This document shows, in pieces, positions 17,786 to 26,969 of a stretch of 64,000 nt of DNA. The stretch is taken from assembly GCF_003688855.1 (NCBI RefSeq), contig NZ_REFW01000002.1, forward strand, positions 62,001 through 126,000, given 5' to 3'. Source of the DNA: Tessaracoccus antarcticus (lineage in GTDB: Bacteria > Actinomycetota > Actinomycetes > Propionibacteriales > Propionibacteriaceae). Both the position numbers and the translations under genes were made by a program. The notes under the pieces are model-generated. The model was not told the DNA's origin. It saw only the letters and a list, made by a program, of their open reading frames with translations, and ran no database searches. How positions within the stretch are numbered: position 1 is the first letter of the stretch; every line of letters begins with the position of its first letter.

Positions 17786-18946
17786 TCACCCGGCCCTGCT
17801 GAAGGCCTCCTTGAGGTTCAGGATCCCCGAGGTCTTCAGGATGCCGCGGCGATAGATCTGCGCGCCCACCAGAATGGCGGCGCCCATGAAGATCAGGCAC
17901 AGCACCAGCGCGATGACGGCGTCGATCCACGTGGACTGCCCGGAGAGCAGCCGCTGCGGCATGATCACGCTGGAGACGATGGGGACGTAGCTCAGGACCT
18001 GGGCTGCGGTCCCACGGGCCAGGAAACCGGCGAAGTAGACCCCCATGAGGATGAACGTCAGGGGCATGGTGGTGTTGTTCAGGTCCTGGACACGGGTGGC
18101 CATGGCACCCGTGGCCGCCCACAGGCAGCTGAGGGCGGCGAACCCGACGAGGAAGAAGACGATGAACCAGCCGATGTTGGGTGCCAGCAGGGGCAGGAAC
18201 TTCCCGAACTCCGTGAGGGAGATGCCGATGACCCCGACGGTGAGGAAGATGAGCAGCTGCCCCATGGCCATGATGGTGTTGCCCAGCACCTTGCCGATCA
18301 GCAGGTGGCGCGTCGGCACGGCAGCCGTGAGGATCTCCACGATGCGCGACTCCTTCTCCTCCACGACACTTTGTGCGATCTGCAATCCGTAGGTGAGGGC
18401 GGACATGAAGAACAGCACCGAGAACACCAGACCTGTGACAAGGGCGATGGCGGCGTCCTGCTCCACCTGTTCCCCGGTGAGCTGCAGCGTGACGTTGGAG
18501 CCCTTCTGGAGGGCTGCAGGATCAATGCCCAGTTCGCGGGCGTTCTGGTTCGTCATGTAGGTCGAGACGGCCTGCTGGACGTCGCCCACGTTCGTCTCGA
18601 TGCTGTCCACGAGCAGATCCCACCCGTCATCGGTGCGTACCAGGCCCGCCTCGATGTCGCCGTCCTCCACGGCGGCCCGGATCTCGTCCTGTGGCAGGGT
18701 GGAGGACTGGATGTCGCGGCCACTGCTCTGCGCCGCCAGGGCCACCACCTGGGCCCCTGCCTCGTCGGTGACCCCGACGGTCATCTTGTCCTGGGAGTTG
18801 GCGAACAGGAAGGTGAAGAAGAAGCTGCCGATCAGGATCACCACCACGACGATCGTGGAGATCCAGAACGCCTTCTGGGTGAGCTTGGCCATGATCTCGC
18901 GGCGGGCGACGATCCACCATGGCATGGACGGGGCTGGGTAACTCAT
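17786..18946 (-). CDS. NatB-type ABC exporter permease
   Basis: Predicted 386 residues. One N-terminal helix (AFWISTIVVVVILIGSFFF) is followed by a roughly 170-residue extracytoplasmic domain (DKMTVGVTDEAGAQVVAL onward), then a C-terminal bundle of about five helices starting with the conserved QSVVEEKESRIVEIL motif. This is the ABC-2 layout of NatB/YhaP-like permeases that extrude sodium, drugs or peptides. GGGAG precedes ATG 18946. The start overlaps the ATPase stop by four bases, so the two genes make one transporter. Confidence 0.9.
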   Translation of the reverse strand: MSYPAPSMPWWIVARREIMAKLTQKAFWISTIVVVVILIGSFFFTFLFANSQDKMTVGVTDEAGAQVVALAAQSSGRDIQSSTLPQDEIRAAVEDGDIEAGLVRTDDGWDLLVDSIETNVGDVQQAVSTYMTNQNARELGIDPAALQKGSNVTLQLTGEQVEQDAAIALVTGLVFSVLFFMSALTYGLQIAQSVVEEKESRIVEILTAAVPTRHLLIGKVLGNTIMAMGQLLIFLTVGVIGISLTEFGKFLPLLAPNIGWFIVFFLVGFAALSCLWAATGAMATRVQDLNNTTMPLTFILMGVYFAGFLARGTAAQVLSYVPIVSSVIMPQRLLSGQSTWIDAVIALVLCLIFMGAAILVGAQIYRRGILKTSGILNLKEAFSRAG

Positions 18947-19824
18947 CGTGTGATCTCCCTGTAGATGTCGCTGAGGGGACGGATGGTGGGGCCGAAGGCC
19001 CGCACGGGACCGCGTTGCATGGCCTCGGCGAGCACTGCCTGTTCGGCGGCGACGTCGGCGAAGACGACGGACGCCTCCGCGCCGTCGAGGTCGAGGACCT
19101 GCACGCCGGCGTGGTCCCGGAGCCAACCGAGGTCGGACTCGGTGCGAATGCGGTGGTGCGTCTCGCCGGCGCGGCGAAGACTGTCGACGGGGCCGTCGGC
19201 CACGACCTTCCCCTTGGCGAGGATGACGATGTCGTCGCACAGACGCTCCACGAGGTCCAGTTGGTGCGAGGAGAACAGCACCGGCACCTGCCGCTTGGTG
19301 AACTCGCTGAGCAGGGCGAACATCTCGTCGACGGCGTCGGGATCGAGGCCGTTGAACGGCTCGTCCAGCACGAGGCCGATGGGTTGAGCGATGACGGCTG
19401 CCGCGATCTGGACGCGCTGCTGGTTGCCGAGCGACAACGTCTCCAGCTTGTCCTTCGTCCGTTCACCCAGACCGAACCGGTCCATGAGGGCACCGGCCGC
19501 TTCGCGTGCCTCGCTGCGGGACATGCCGTGCAACTCCCCGAGGTAGACGAGCTGGGTGAGTATCGGCTGCTTCGGGTACAGGCCGCGCTCCTCGGGCATG
19601 TACCCGAACTGCGCCCGCACCCTGGTGGTGATGGGCTTGCCGTCCCACAACACCTCCCCTGCATTGGGCTGCAGCAGGCCCATGATCATGCGCATGGTGG
19701 TGGTCTTGCCGGCACCGTTGCCCCCCACGAAGCCGGTGAACCTGCCTGGCTCCACGCTGAAGGAGACGTCGTCGACGGCTGTGAGGTCGCCGTAGCGACG
19801 GGTGAGGTTTCGTATCTCGAGCAT
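18943..19824 (-). CDS. NatA-type ABC exporter ATPase
   Basis: Predicted 293 residues from ATG 19824 (MLEIRNLTRRYGDLTAVDDV); an ATG three codons upstream is possible. Walker A is GGNGAGKTT, the signature is LGNQQRVQIAAAV, Walker B with the catalytic Glu is LVLDEPFNGLDPD, and the switch His lies in LFSSHQLDLVERL. A roughly 75-residue C-terminal domain follows, as in NatA and drug or antibiotic exporters. A CATTGT box seven bases before ATG 19824 may give a private leaderless promoter. Upstream on the same strand lies a two-component system, its likely regulator. Confidence 0.92.
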   Translation of the reverse strand: MLEIRNLTRRYGDLTAVDDVSFSVEPGRFTGFVGGNGAGKTTTMRMIMGLLQPNAGEVLWDGKPITTRVRAQFGYMPEERGLYPKQPILTQLVYLGELHGMSRSEAREAAGALMDRFGLGERTKDKLETLSLGNQQRVQIAAAVIAQPIGLVLDEPFNGLDPDAVDEMFALLSEFTKRQVPVLFSSHQLDLVERLCDDIVILAKGKVVADGPVDSLRRAGETHHRIRTESDLGWLRDHAGVQVLDLDGAEASVVFADVAAEQAVLAEAMQRGPVRAFGPTIRPLSDIYREITR

Positions 19825-19923
19825 GACATCCACAATGCCAGCAGGGACCGCCGCGCCGCATCGGCCGCTGTGCTGAAGAACCCACGCTGGTCCTCCCCCG
19901 GAAGGGGGAGAGGGCGCCCGCGC

Positions 19924-20577
19924 CTACCGGTCGATGGTGGGGGAGATGAGGCCGTGCTCGTATGCGTGGATGACGGCCTGCACCCGGTCGCGTACGCCCA
20001 GCTTGGACAGGCAGGAGGAGACATGTGTCTTCACGGTGGCGTCACCGACCACGAGGCGGGCGGCGATCTCCGCGTTGGAGAGGCCGCGGGCCATCAGCAC
20101 GAGGACACCGCGCTCCCGCTCGGTCAGGCGTGCCAGTCCGGGGCTCGGCGCCGGGGCGGTGCGGGCCCCGTGGACTGCACCCTCGATCACGCGTCGGGTC
20201 ACCTCTGGTGCGAGCAGGGCCCCGCCGCCGGCGACGACGCGGATGGACTCCAGCAGCTTCTCCGGCTCGGCGTTCTTGAGGAGAAACCCTGCGGCGCCGC
20301 AGCGCAGGGCCTCGAAGAGGTAGTCGTCGCGGTCAAAGGTGGTGAGCATGATCACCTCGGCCAGGTTCGCGGCACGGATGCGCCGGGTGGCCTCCACACC
20401 GTTCATGACGGGCATCTCGATGTCCATGAGGACGATGTCAGCCGTATGGGCCATGGCGAGCGCCTCCGCCCCGTTGGCGCACTGCCCCACCAGTTCGATG
20501 TCGTCCTCCACGCTGAGCATCAGCGCGAACGCCTGCCGCACCAGCGTCTGGTCGTCCACCAGCAGCACGCGGATCAC
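19924..20577 (-). CDS. NarL/LuxR-family response regulator
   Basis: Predicted 217 residues. Receiver: VLLVDDQTLVRQ acidic pair, phospho-acceptor Asp in DIVLMDIEMPVMNG, and Lys in FLLKNAEPEKL. Output: LuxR-type helix-turn-helix, LTERERGVLVLMARGLSNAEI through DATVKTHVSSCLSKL. The GTG start at 20577 overlaps the histidine kinase stop by four bases, making the two cognate partners. About 100 bases downstream lies the NatAB transporter, its probable target; the gap is long enough for an operator. Confidence 0.93.
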   Translation of the reverse strand: MIRVLLVDDQTLVRQAFALMLSVEDDIELVGQCANGAEALAMAHTADIVLMDIEMPVMNGVEATRRIRAANLAEVIMLTTFDRDDYLFEALRCGAAGFLLKNAEPEKLLESIRVVAGGGALLAPEVTRRVIEGAVHGARTAPAPSPGLARLTERERGVLVLMARGLSNAEIAARLVVGDATVKTHVSSCLSKLGVRDRVQAVIHAYEHGLISPTIDR

Positions 20578-21824
20578 CGGGACCTCCCATGCACGGGAAG
20601 GCGGACGAGTACCCGGTAGCCACGCGCGGGGCGGGAACCGATGTCTGTGGTGCCCCCCAGCGCTGACACCCGCTCCCGAATACCGAGCTGCCCCAGCCCC
20701 GAACCGCCGGTGCCGCGCAGGGGCCGGCCGTCGTCGATGATCTCCGCCTCCGCGAGATCCTCGCCGAAGCGAACCGTGAGGCGGGCGGCGGTGGCCGTGG
20801 AATGGGTCCGGACGTTGGTGAGGGCCTCCTGGATGACCCGGTACAGCGTCGTCGACTGCGTGGGGGTCAGGCTGTCCAACTGCGACGGGTCGCCGACCAC
20901 TGTCAGATGCACAGCCATGCCCAGTGTTGCGTTGTCCTCCACCAGTGCGGGCAGTGACTCCAGACCGGGAGCCGCCGCGTCCTCGTCGCCCGAGCGGAGT
21001 GACCCCAGCACGGTGCGCAACTCCTGGACGCTCTGGCGTGCGGAGCGTTCCGCCGCCAGCAGCGCCTCCTTGGCCTCCACGGGCTTCCTGTCCATGCTGC
21101 GTCGAGCCGACGCCGTCTGGACCCCGATGAGAGCGACGTGGTGGGCCAGCGAGTCATGCAGTTCGCGCGCGATGCGCAGCCGCTCGCCGAGGACCGCCTG
21201 ATCGGCCAGCTGACGTGCCTGGTGGTCCACGATGACGCGTGATGCTGCCAGCTCGGCCTCGCTGCGCGCCTTGAGCCACGCGTTGCGGCCGAGCCAGGTG
21301 GCGGCACCGAAGTAGGCCACGTTGATGAAGATCTGGCTGATGACCAGCAGCAGGGGCGAGGCGCCCATCTCGGCGATGCGGAGCGCACCGAAGACGGAGA
21401 AGGCGAGCGAGACCCAGACGGTCATGGCCAGCAGGACCACGATGGTGGCCAGCATCAGGGCCTCCCGGTTGCGCGCCCACGCCATCGCCGAGTACAGGCC
21501 AAGGAAGTAGAGCACCTGCATGCCGGGCTGCGACGCCGCCAGGGGAATCAGCGAGCCGAGCACCACGAAGTGCACGCCCGTGCACAGCAGCAGCACCCCT
21601 ACCGGGAACAGCCGGCGAACGGCGATCATGGCACCGGCCAGCAGGGTCAGGGGGATGCTCCACGCGAGATGCATCTCCGCCTGGAAGTCGGGGATCGACC
21701 AGTACCCGAGCAGGCCCGTGATGGACAGGGCCACGAGGGCCGCGGCCAGGCCGACGTCGGTGCGCAGCGCACCCCGGGGTACGGTGCGTGTGAAGCCGTC
21801 GTCGACCCCGAAGAAGTCGCGCAC
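20574..21824 (-). CDS. HisKA_3 sensor histidine kinase
   Basis: Predicted 416 residues. Six or so short membrane helices with little extracytoplasmic sequence occupy about residues 25-180, then comes the dimerisation/phospho-acceptor helix ERLRIARELHDSLAHHVALI (His in ELHDS) and a C-terminal HATPase with TTLYRVIQEALTNVRTHS (N box) and GGSGLGQLGIRERV. This intramembrane-sensing architecture is typical of kinases detecting cell-envelope stress or membrane-active peptides beside ABC exporters. Its GTG start shares one base with the guaB1 TAG stop, so sensor, regulator and transporter may be read through from guaB1. Confidence 0.93.
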   Translation of the reverse strand: MRDFFGVDDGFTRTVPRGALRTDVGLAAALVALSITGLLGYWSIPDFQAEMHLAWSIPLTLLAGAMIAVRRLFPVGVLLLCTGVHFVVLGSLIPLAASQPGMQVLYFLGLYSAMAWARNREALMLATIVVLLAMTVWVSLAFSVFGALRIAEMGASPLLLVISQIFINVAYFGAATWLGRNAWLKARSEAELAASRVIVDHQARQLADQAVLGERLRIARELHDSLAHHVALIGVQTASARRSMDRKPVEAKEALLAAERSARQSVQELRTVLGSLRSGDEDAAAPGLESLPALVEDNATLGMAVHLTVVGDPSQLDSLTPTQSTTLYRVIQEALTNVRTHSTATAARLTVRFGEDLAEAEIIDDGRPLRGTGGSGLGQLGIRERVSALGGTTDIGSRPARGYRVLVRLPVHGRSR

Positions 21825-23290
21825 TACCAGCTCCGGTCCACCGGGCGGCCCTCCTCGTAGCCGGAGCCGGACTGGACGCCGACGACGGCGCGGTCCGTGA
21901 ACTCCGCAAGGGTCCTGGCGCCGGCGTAGGTGGCCGAGGACCGGACGCCTGACGTGATCCAGTCGAGGAGGTCCTCCACTCCGGGGCGCTGGGGGTCCAG
22001 GTACATCCGCGAGCTCGAGATGCCCTCCTCGAACAGTGCCGCGCGGGCCCGTTCGAAGGCTGACTGCTCCCGCGTGCGGTGCCGGACCGCGCGGGCCGAG
22101 GCCATGCCGAAGGATTCCTTGTACACCCGGCCCTGGTGGTCGGTGAGATGGTCGCCCGTTGACTCATGCGTACCGGCGAACCAGGAACCGATCATCACGG
22201 AGCCGGCGCCGGCCGCCAGCGCCAGGGCGACGTCGCGGGGGTGACGGACCCCACCGTCGGCCCACACGGAGGTCCCCAGTTCGCGTGCGGCTGTGGCGCA
22301 TTCGAGGACGGCGGAGAACTGCGGGCGCCCCACACCCGTCTGCATGCGGGTGGTGCACATCGCGCCGGGGCCCACCCCCACCTTGAGGATGTCGGCCCCA
22401 GCCGCGCTCAGGTCACGGACTCCGTCGGCGGTCACCACGTTGCCCGCCACGATCAGGATGCGGCGACCAGTGCTCCTGGTGAACTCATCGCGTGCCGCGG
22501 CCGCCACTCGGAGCGCCGCGATCATCTTCTCCTGATGGCCGTGGGCGGTGTCCATGACGAGCACGTCGGCGCCTGCGGCCAGTGCCGCGCGCGCCTTGCC
22601 GGCCACGTCGCCGTTGATGCCGACGGCAACTCCGGCGCGGAGACGACCGTCGGGGTCGAGGGCGGGGGAGTAGATCCGGGAGCGCAGCGCCCCCTTGGCG
22701 CTCATGACACCCACGAGGTGAGAATCGCCGTCGACTGCGACCGCAACCCTGCGGTGCTGGCTCGACAGGGCGTCGAACACCTCCTCGGGCACGGCGTCCG
22801 AGGCGACGAAGGCCACGTCGGTGGTCATGACGTCCTTGGCCTGGGCGAAGCGGTCGACACCCTCAGCGGCGGAGGGGGTGACGAGGCCGACGACTTTGCC
22901 GTGGTCGAGAACCACGGCCACACCGTGGGAGCGCTTGGCGATGAGGCCCAGCGTCTCACCGATGGTGGTGTGCAGGTCGACGGTGACGGCAGTGTCGAAG
23001 ATGGGGTGGGCGGCCTTGACCTTCGTGATGGCTGCGGCCACGACGTCGGTGGGGATGTCCTGCGGGAAGACGGCCAGGCCGCCACGCCGGGCCATGGTCT
23101 CCGCCATGCGGCGGCCGGAGACGGCCGTCATGTTGGCGGCCACCAGGGGCAGGGGGGTGTCGAGTCCGTCCGTGGAGGTGAGGTCCACGTCGAGTCGGGA
23201 CGTGACGTCGGAGCGGCTGGGAACCATGAAGACATCGGAATACGTGAGGTCATGGGTGGGCTTGTCGTTCAGGAATCGCACGTACTCCAT
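21824..23290 (-). CDS. guaB1: GuaB1-type IMPDH/GMP reductase family protein
   Basis: Predicted 488 residues with the IMPDH layout: an (alpha/beta)8 barrel interrupted by a pair of CBS domains (about residues 90-200). The catalytic cysteine lies in [20 protein letters not shown] and the nucleotide-binding segment in [20 protein letters not shown]. The actinobacterial GuaB1 subgroup, once annotated as a second IMP dehydrogenase, has been shown in mycobacteria to be a CBS-containing GMP reductase converting GMP to IMP. I follow that subgroup because of the [20 protein letters not shown] start. It ends one base into the histidine kinase gene. Confidence 0.85.
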   Translation of the reverse strand: MEYVRFLNDKPTHDLTYSDVFMVPSRSDVTSRLDVDLTSTDGLDTPLPLVAANMTAVSGRRMAETMARRGGLAVFPQDIPTDVVAAAITKVKAAHPIFDTAVTVDLHTTIGETLGLIAKRSHGVAVVLDHGKVVGLVTPSAAEGVDRFAQAKDVMTTDVAFVASDAVPEEVFDALSSQHRRVAVAVDGDSHLVGVMSAKGALRSRIYSPALDPDGRLRAGVAVGINGDVAGKARAALAAGADVLVMDTAHGHQEKMIAALRVAAAARDEFTRSTGRRILIVAGNVVTADGVRDLSAAGADILKVGVGPGAMCTTRMQTGVGRPQFSAVLECATAARELGTSVWADGGVRHPRDVALALAAGAGSVMIGSWFAGTHESTGDHLTDHQGRVYKESFGMASARAVRHRTREQSAFERARAALFEEGISSSRMYLDPQRPGVEDLLDWITSGVRSSATYAGARTLAEFTDRAVVGVQSGSGYEEGRPVDRSW

Positions 23291-23324
23291 TGTTGCACCG
23301 ATCGCCCGGGCACGACGCAAACGA

Positions 23325-23349
23325 CCCGACCCCCGGGGAGGGGGACGGG
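23325..23349 (-). terminator. Possible terminator of ctaE-qcrCAB
   Basis: A ten-base stem with one mismatch (23325-23334 with 23340-23349, five-base loop) lies 20 bases past the qcrB stop and upstream of guaB1. It has no real T tract, so efficiency is uncertain. Confidence 0.45.
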
Positions 23350-23368
23350 CCGTGTGCGGATGGTGCGA

Positions 23369-25084
23369 TCAGCGGTTCGAGGACTCCTCGAGGGCGCGCG
23401 CCTCGGCGGCTTCGATCTCTCGGACTCCGCCGACGCCGTGGGACGCCGCCTCCTCCAGTTCGGCTGCGGTCGGCTTGGCCGCGTCGTGCTCGAGGAACCA
23501 GCGGGACAGACGCGCCCGCAGGGGGGACACCTTCTGCTTGATCCGGATGCCGTTCTCGTCAGCGGTGGGACCCGCTTCCAGCACGGCGTGCTGGAGGTGG
23601 GACGTCAGTGTGTACTGCTCGTCCACGCTGATGGGCAGGTGCGGCTCCGAGTAGCCACCGTCGGGGGCGCGGCTGATGATCCCGGACTCGGACCCGTGCA
23701 GCACCCGCTCCTTGTCCGCCCGCTGCAGACCGATGCAGACGCGGCGGGTGATGAGGAAGGCAATCACGGGTAGGACGAACACGGCGACCCGCAGGAACAG
23801 CGTGATGGCGTTGAGGTCCAGTCGGAAGCGTGTGGCGATGATGTCGTTGCCACCGCCGATCATGAACAGCGAGAAGGCGGTGATGCCTGCCACGCCCAGC
23901 GCTGTCCGGGTGGGGACGTTGCGGGGACGGTCCAGCACGTGGTGCTCACGCTTGTCGCCCGTCAGCCACGCCTCCACAAATGGCCACGCCGCGAGCAGAC
24001 CGAAGAGCAGCCCCATCATCCCGAGTCCGGGGACGAACACATTCCAGGACCATGTGGTGCCCCAGATGTGGGTCTCCCAGTTCGGGACGATCCGAATGGC
24101 GCCCTCCACGAAGCCCATGTACCAGTCCGGCTGGGAACCAGCCGTGATCTTGGCCGGGTCGTAGGGGCCGTACAGCCACACAGGGTTGATCTGGAACAGG
24201 CCACCCATGAGGACCAGGAGTCCGAACACCACGAAGAAGAAGCCGCCAGCCTTGGCCATGTAGACGGGGAACAGCGGGTAGCCCACCACGTTGTTCTCGG
24301 TGCGGCCGGGGCCGGGGTACTGGGTGTGCTTGTGGTAGACCACGAGAGCCAGGTGGGCCGAGATCAGGCCCAGCAGGAGGCCGGGGACCAGAAGGATGTG
24401 GACCATGTAGAGCCGGGGGATGATGATGTCGCCCGGGAACTGGCCGCCGAAGACGAAGAACTCCGCCCAGGTGCCGATGATCGGGATGGAGCGGATCAGG
24501 CCGTCGACGAAACGAAGACCTGTGCCCGAGAGCAGGTCGTCGGGCAACGAGTACCCGGCGAAACCGGCGATCAGGGACATCGACAGAAGGCCCACGCCGA
24601 TGAGCCAGTTGACCTCGCGGGGCTTGCGGAACGCGCCCGTGAAGAAGACCCGGAGCATGTGCACGAAGGCGGCGGCCACGAACAGCAGGGCGGCCCAGTG
24701 GTGGATCTGGCGGACCAGGAGCCCGCCGCGGACGTCGAAGGAGATGTTGAGTGTGGAGGACAGGGCCTCCGACATTGGAATGCCCTTCATGAGCTGGTAC
24801 GAGCCGGCATACTCGATCTCCGCCATGGACGGCTTGTACCAGATCGTGAGGAACACGCCCGTGAGCAGCAGGATGACGAAGGAGTACAGCGCGACCTCAC
24901 CGAGGAGGAACGACCAGTGGTCCGGGAACACCTTGCGAAGGTTGCCGCGGCCGAGCTTGGCCAAACCGAGGCGGTCGTCGGCCCAGCCGAGCGGGCCAGC
25001 TACCGGGGACTTCTTGGTGACCGGGGCCTCCTCCGCCTCGAGGGCAGGAGAGGATTCGGTGATGATCGTCGGCTTTGCCATCAT
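23369..25084 (-). CDS. qcrB: bc1 complex cytochrome b subunit
   Basis: Predicted 571 residues. Eight or more helices carry the two haem-b His pairs (HHWAALLFVAAAFVHMLRVF region and the AHLALVVYHKHTQYPG region) and a quinol-site segment (PFVEAW is visible in AAWPFVEAWLTGD). The long cytoplasmic C-terminal extension (about residues 420-571) is typical of actinobacterial QcrB, the target of mycobacterial drugs such as telacebec. Its ATG overlaps the qcrA stop (ATGA). It oxidises menaquinol and passes electrons to the Rieske and c-type haems. Confidence 0.96.
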   Translation of the reverse strand: MMAKPTIITESSPALEAEEAPVTKKSPVAGPLGWADDRLGLAKLGRGNLRKVFPDHWSFLLGEVALYSFVILLLTGVFLTIWYKPSMAEIEYAGSYQLMKGIPMSEALSSTLNISFDVRGGLLVRQIHHWAALLFVAAAFVHMLRVFFTGAFRKPREVNWLIGVGLLSMSLIAGFAGYSLPDDLLSGTGLRFVDGLIRSIPIIGTWAEFFVFGGQFPGDIIIPRLYMVHILLVPGLLLGLISAHLALVVYHKHTQYPGPGRTENNVVGYPLFPVYMAKAGGFFFVVFGLLVLMGGLFQINPVWLYGPYDPAKITAGSQPDWYMGFVEGAIRIVPNWETHIWGTTWSWNVFVPGLGMMGLLFGLLAAWPFVEAWLTGDKREHHVLDRPRNVPTRTALGVAGITAFSLFMIGGGNDIIATRFRLDLNAITLFLRVAVFVLPVIAFLITRRVCIGLQRADKERVLHGSESGIISRAPDGGYSEPHLPISVDEQYTLTSHLQHAVLEAGPTADENGIRIKQKVSPLRARLSRWFLEHDAAKPTAAELEEAASHGVGGVREIEAAEARALEESSNR

Positions 25085-26145
25085 GCGTCACCCTTCTGGA
25101 AATCGACGCGTGAATCGCGTTCGAAGAAGCTGGGACCCACTGGCACCGTGAAATCGCTTTGTGCCACCAGGTAGCCCTCAGAGTTTACCTTGATGGGCAA
25201 CTGGGGCAGCGAGCGTGCTGCCGGCCCGAACACCACGACGCCGGAGTCCGAGAGATCGAACATCGACTGGTGGCAGGGGCACAACAGATTGTGCGTCTGG
25301 CGTTCCCACAGACTGATGGGACACCCGACGTGCGTGCAGATCTTGGAGTAGGCGAGGATGCCGCCCACCTGCCAGTCGCGGCGGGACTCGGGAATCTTGA
25401 TGGAGGCCGGGTCCATGCGGACCACGATGAGAGAGCACTTGGCCTTCTCGATGGCCATCTGTGCCCCGTGGAAGTCCTGCAGGTTCTCCGGCTGGGCGTT
25501 GATCAGCTGGCCGATCTCGACATCGGATGGCTTGATGGGGGTGAAGGTGACGTCGTTGACGATGCGCACGCCCTCGGCCCAGATTGTCGCCTCGATGGTT
25601 TCCTCGCGCTTGGAGCGCGTGGGCCACGGGCCCATGTCGGCGAACAGCACCACGGCGGGGATGATGCTGAAGCCCAGGGCCCCGGCCAGCGCGCCGCCGA
25701 TGAGCTTGCGACGGCCGAAGCGGGACTGCTCCACGCCCTCGGAGAACTGCTCTGCCACGGCAGCGCGCGCCTCCGGCGGGGAGCCGGCGCTGTGGCGGTA
25801 TTCCACGCTCTCGGCGTCGGTCATGATGACGCGTGCCCACTGGACGCAGGCGAGGCCGATGAGCAGCACGGCGAGGCCGCCGGTGATCCCGAAACCGACG
25901 TTCTGCGCGTTGGCGTTGATGACGCCGAACTTGACGTAGGTGTCACGGGGGACCGCGAAGTAGATCACCACGAAGGCGATGGCAAGGACGGGGACGGCGG
26001 CCAGCATGCCGACGATGGCGGCGTAGGCGCGGTTGCCTGCGGCCGGGTTCTCGTCGGTGTAGCGCTCGACGTGTTCCTCGAGGCCGGGGTTCGCCACTGG
26101 CTGACCGAGACCCGGGTCCTTGACGGGGAGATTGTCGTGACTCAT
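25081..26145 (-). CDS. qcrA: bc1 complex Rieske iron-sulfur subunit
   Basis: Predicted 354 residues. Unlike mitochondrial Rieske proteins it has three N-terminal helices (two near residues 45-100 and one near 165), as is usual in actinobacteria. The [2Fe-2S] ligands are in CTHVGCPISLWE and LLCPCHQSMFD. It carries electrons from quinol in QcrB to the di-haem cytochrome QcrC. It is translationally coupled on both sides by four-base overlaps. Confidence 0.96.
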   Translation of the reverse strand: MSHDNLPVKDPGLGQPVANPGLEEHVERYTDENPAAGNRAYAAIVGMLAAVPVLAIAFVVIYFAVPRDTYVKFGVINANAQNVGFGITGGLAVLLIGLACVQWARVIMTDAESVEYRHSAGSPPEARAAVAEQFSEGVEQSRFGRRKLIGGALAGALGFSIIPAVVLFADMGPWPTRSKREETIEATIWAEGVRIVNDVTFTPIKPSDVEIGQLINAQPENLQDFHGAQMAIEKAKCSLIVVRMDPASIKIPESRRDWQVGGILAYSKICTHVGCPISLWERQTHNLLCPCHQSMFDLSDSGVVVFGPAARSLPQLPIKVNSEGYLVAQSDFTVPVGPSFFERDSRVDFQKGDA

Positions 26146-26942
26146 CGGGCTCGCGCCCCCTTCTTGGCGATCCAGGTGGCGATCAGGGCGAGTCCGCCGA
26201 TGCCGAAGATGAAGACCCAGAAGCCTTCAGAGACGGGGCCGTTCTCACCCATGCCCAGACCACCGAACGTGGGCTGGGAGTGGGCCTCGTTGAGGTAACC
26301 GATGATTTCGCGGGCGTCGTCGTCGGAGATGACGTCCTTGGAGAACACGGGCATTTGCTGGGGACCTGTGCGCATGGCCTCCCAGACGTGGATGTTGGCG
26401 GTCTCCAGGAGCGATGGGGCGTACTTGCCGCCCGGGAGCGCGCCGCCGCCGCCGACGATGCCGTGGCAGGCGGAGCAGTTGGCGCGGAACAGGGCGCCGC
26501 CGCGGGCGATCTCTTCTGCTGAAAGGCCCTCGGGGGAGTACTGGGATTCCTTGGGGCTCTCGACTCCGGCACCCCAGGTGGAGATGTAGGCGGCGAGCGC
26601 GTTGACCTGCTCAGCCGAGTAGAGCGGGGTGCGAGCCGGGATCTGGGCCTCGGGGCGGGCTGCCGGCATGCGGCCCGTTGCCACCTGGAAGTTGACGGAG
26701 GCGGTGCCGACGCCGATGAGGCTGGGCCCCTGCGTGGTGCCCTCGCCGTTCAGGCCGTGGCAGGAGGAGCAACTGACGTTGAAGAGCGCTTTGCCCTCCT
26801 CCACCTGCTGGCTCATGTCGGTGTCCGCGGAGGTCTGCTGCGGTGAGACGACGGAGTAGCCCACACCCACCACCAGCAGTGCCAGGAGGAGGAGCAGGGG
26901 GCGCGCAGCAGCGTGACGACGTCGCTTCGAGAGGAAGTTCAT
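26142..26942 (-). CDS. qcrC: bc1 complex di-haem cytochrome c subunit
   Basis: Predicted 266 residues. An N-terminal signal anchor (PLLLLLALLVVGVGYSVV) is followed by two class I cytochrome c domains with haem motifs CSSCH (58-62) and CSACH (156-160) and a C-terminal membrane helix (GFWVFIFGIGGLALIATWIA). The two haems replace a soluble cytochrome c and wire the bc1 complex directly to oxidase subunit II. ATG 26942 follows AGGAG at eight bases; 27 bases separate it from ctaE. Confidence 0.96.
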   Translation of the reverse strand: MNFLSKRRRHAAARPLLLLLALLVVGVGYSVVSPQQTSADTDMSQQVEEGKALFNVSCSSCHGLNGEGTTQGPSLIGVGTASVNFQVATGRMPAARPEAQIPARTPLYSAEQVNALAAYISTWGAGVESPKESQYSPEGLSAEEIARGGALFRANCSACHGIVGGGGALPGGKYAPSLLETANIHVWEAMRTGPQQMPVFSKDVISDDDAREIIGYLNEAHSQPTFGGLGMGENGPVSEGFWVFIFGIGGLALIATWIAKKGARAR

Positions 26943-26969
26943 GAGTGGGTCTCCTGGTGGGGTGCCGGC

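Noticed and set aside
22166..23773. Long plus-strand open frame opposite guaB1 and qcrB, and similar ones at 17741-18964, 18919-20619 and 24000-25174.
   Set aside because: All lie antisense to well-supported genes and give Gly/Asp/His-rich non-protein-like sequence.
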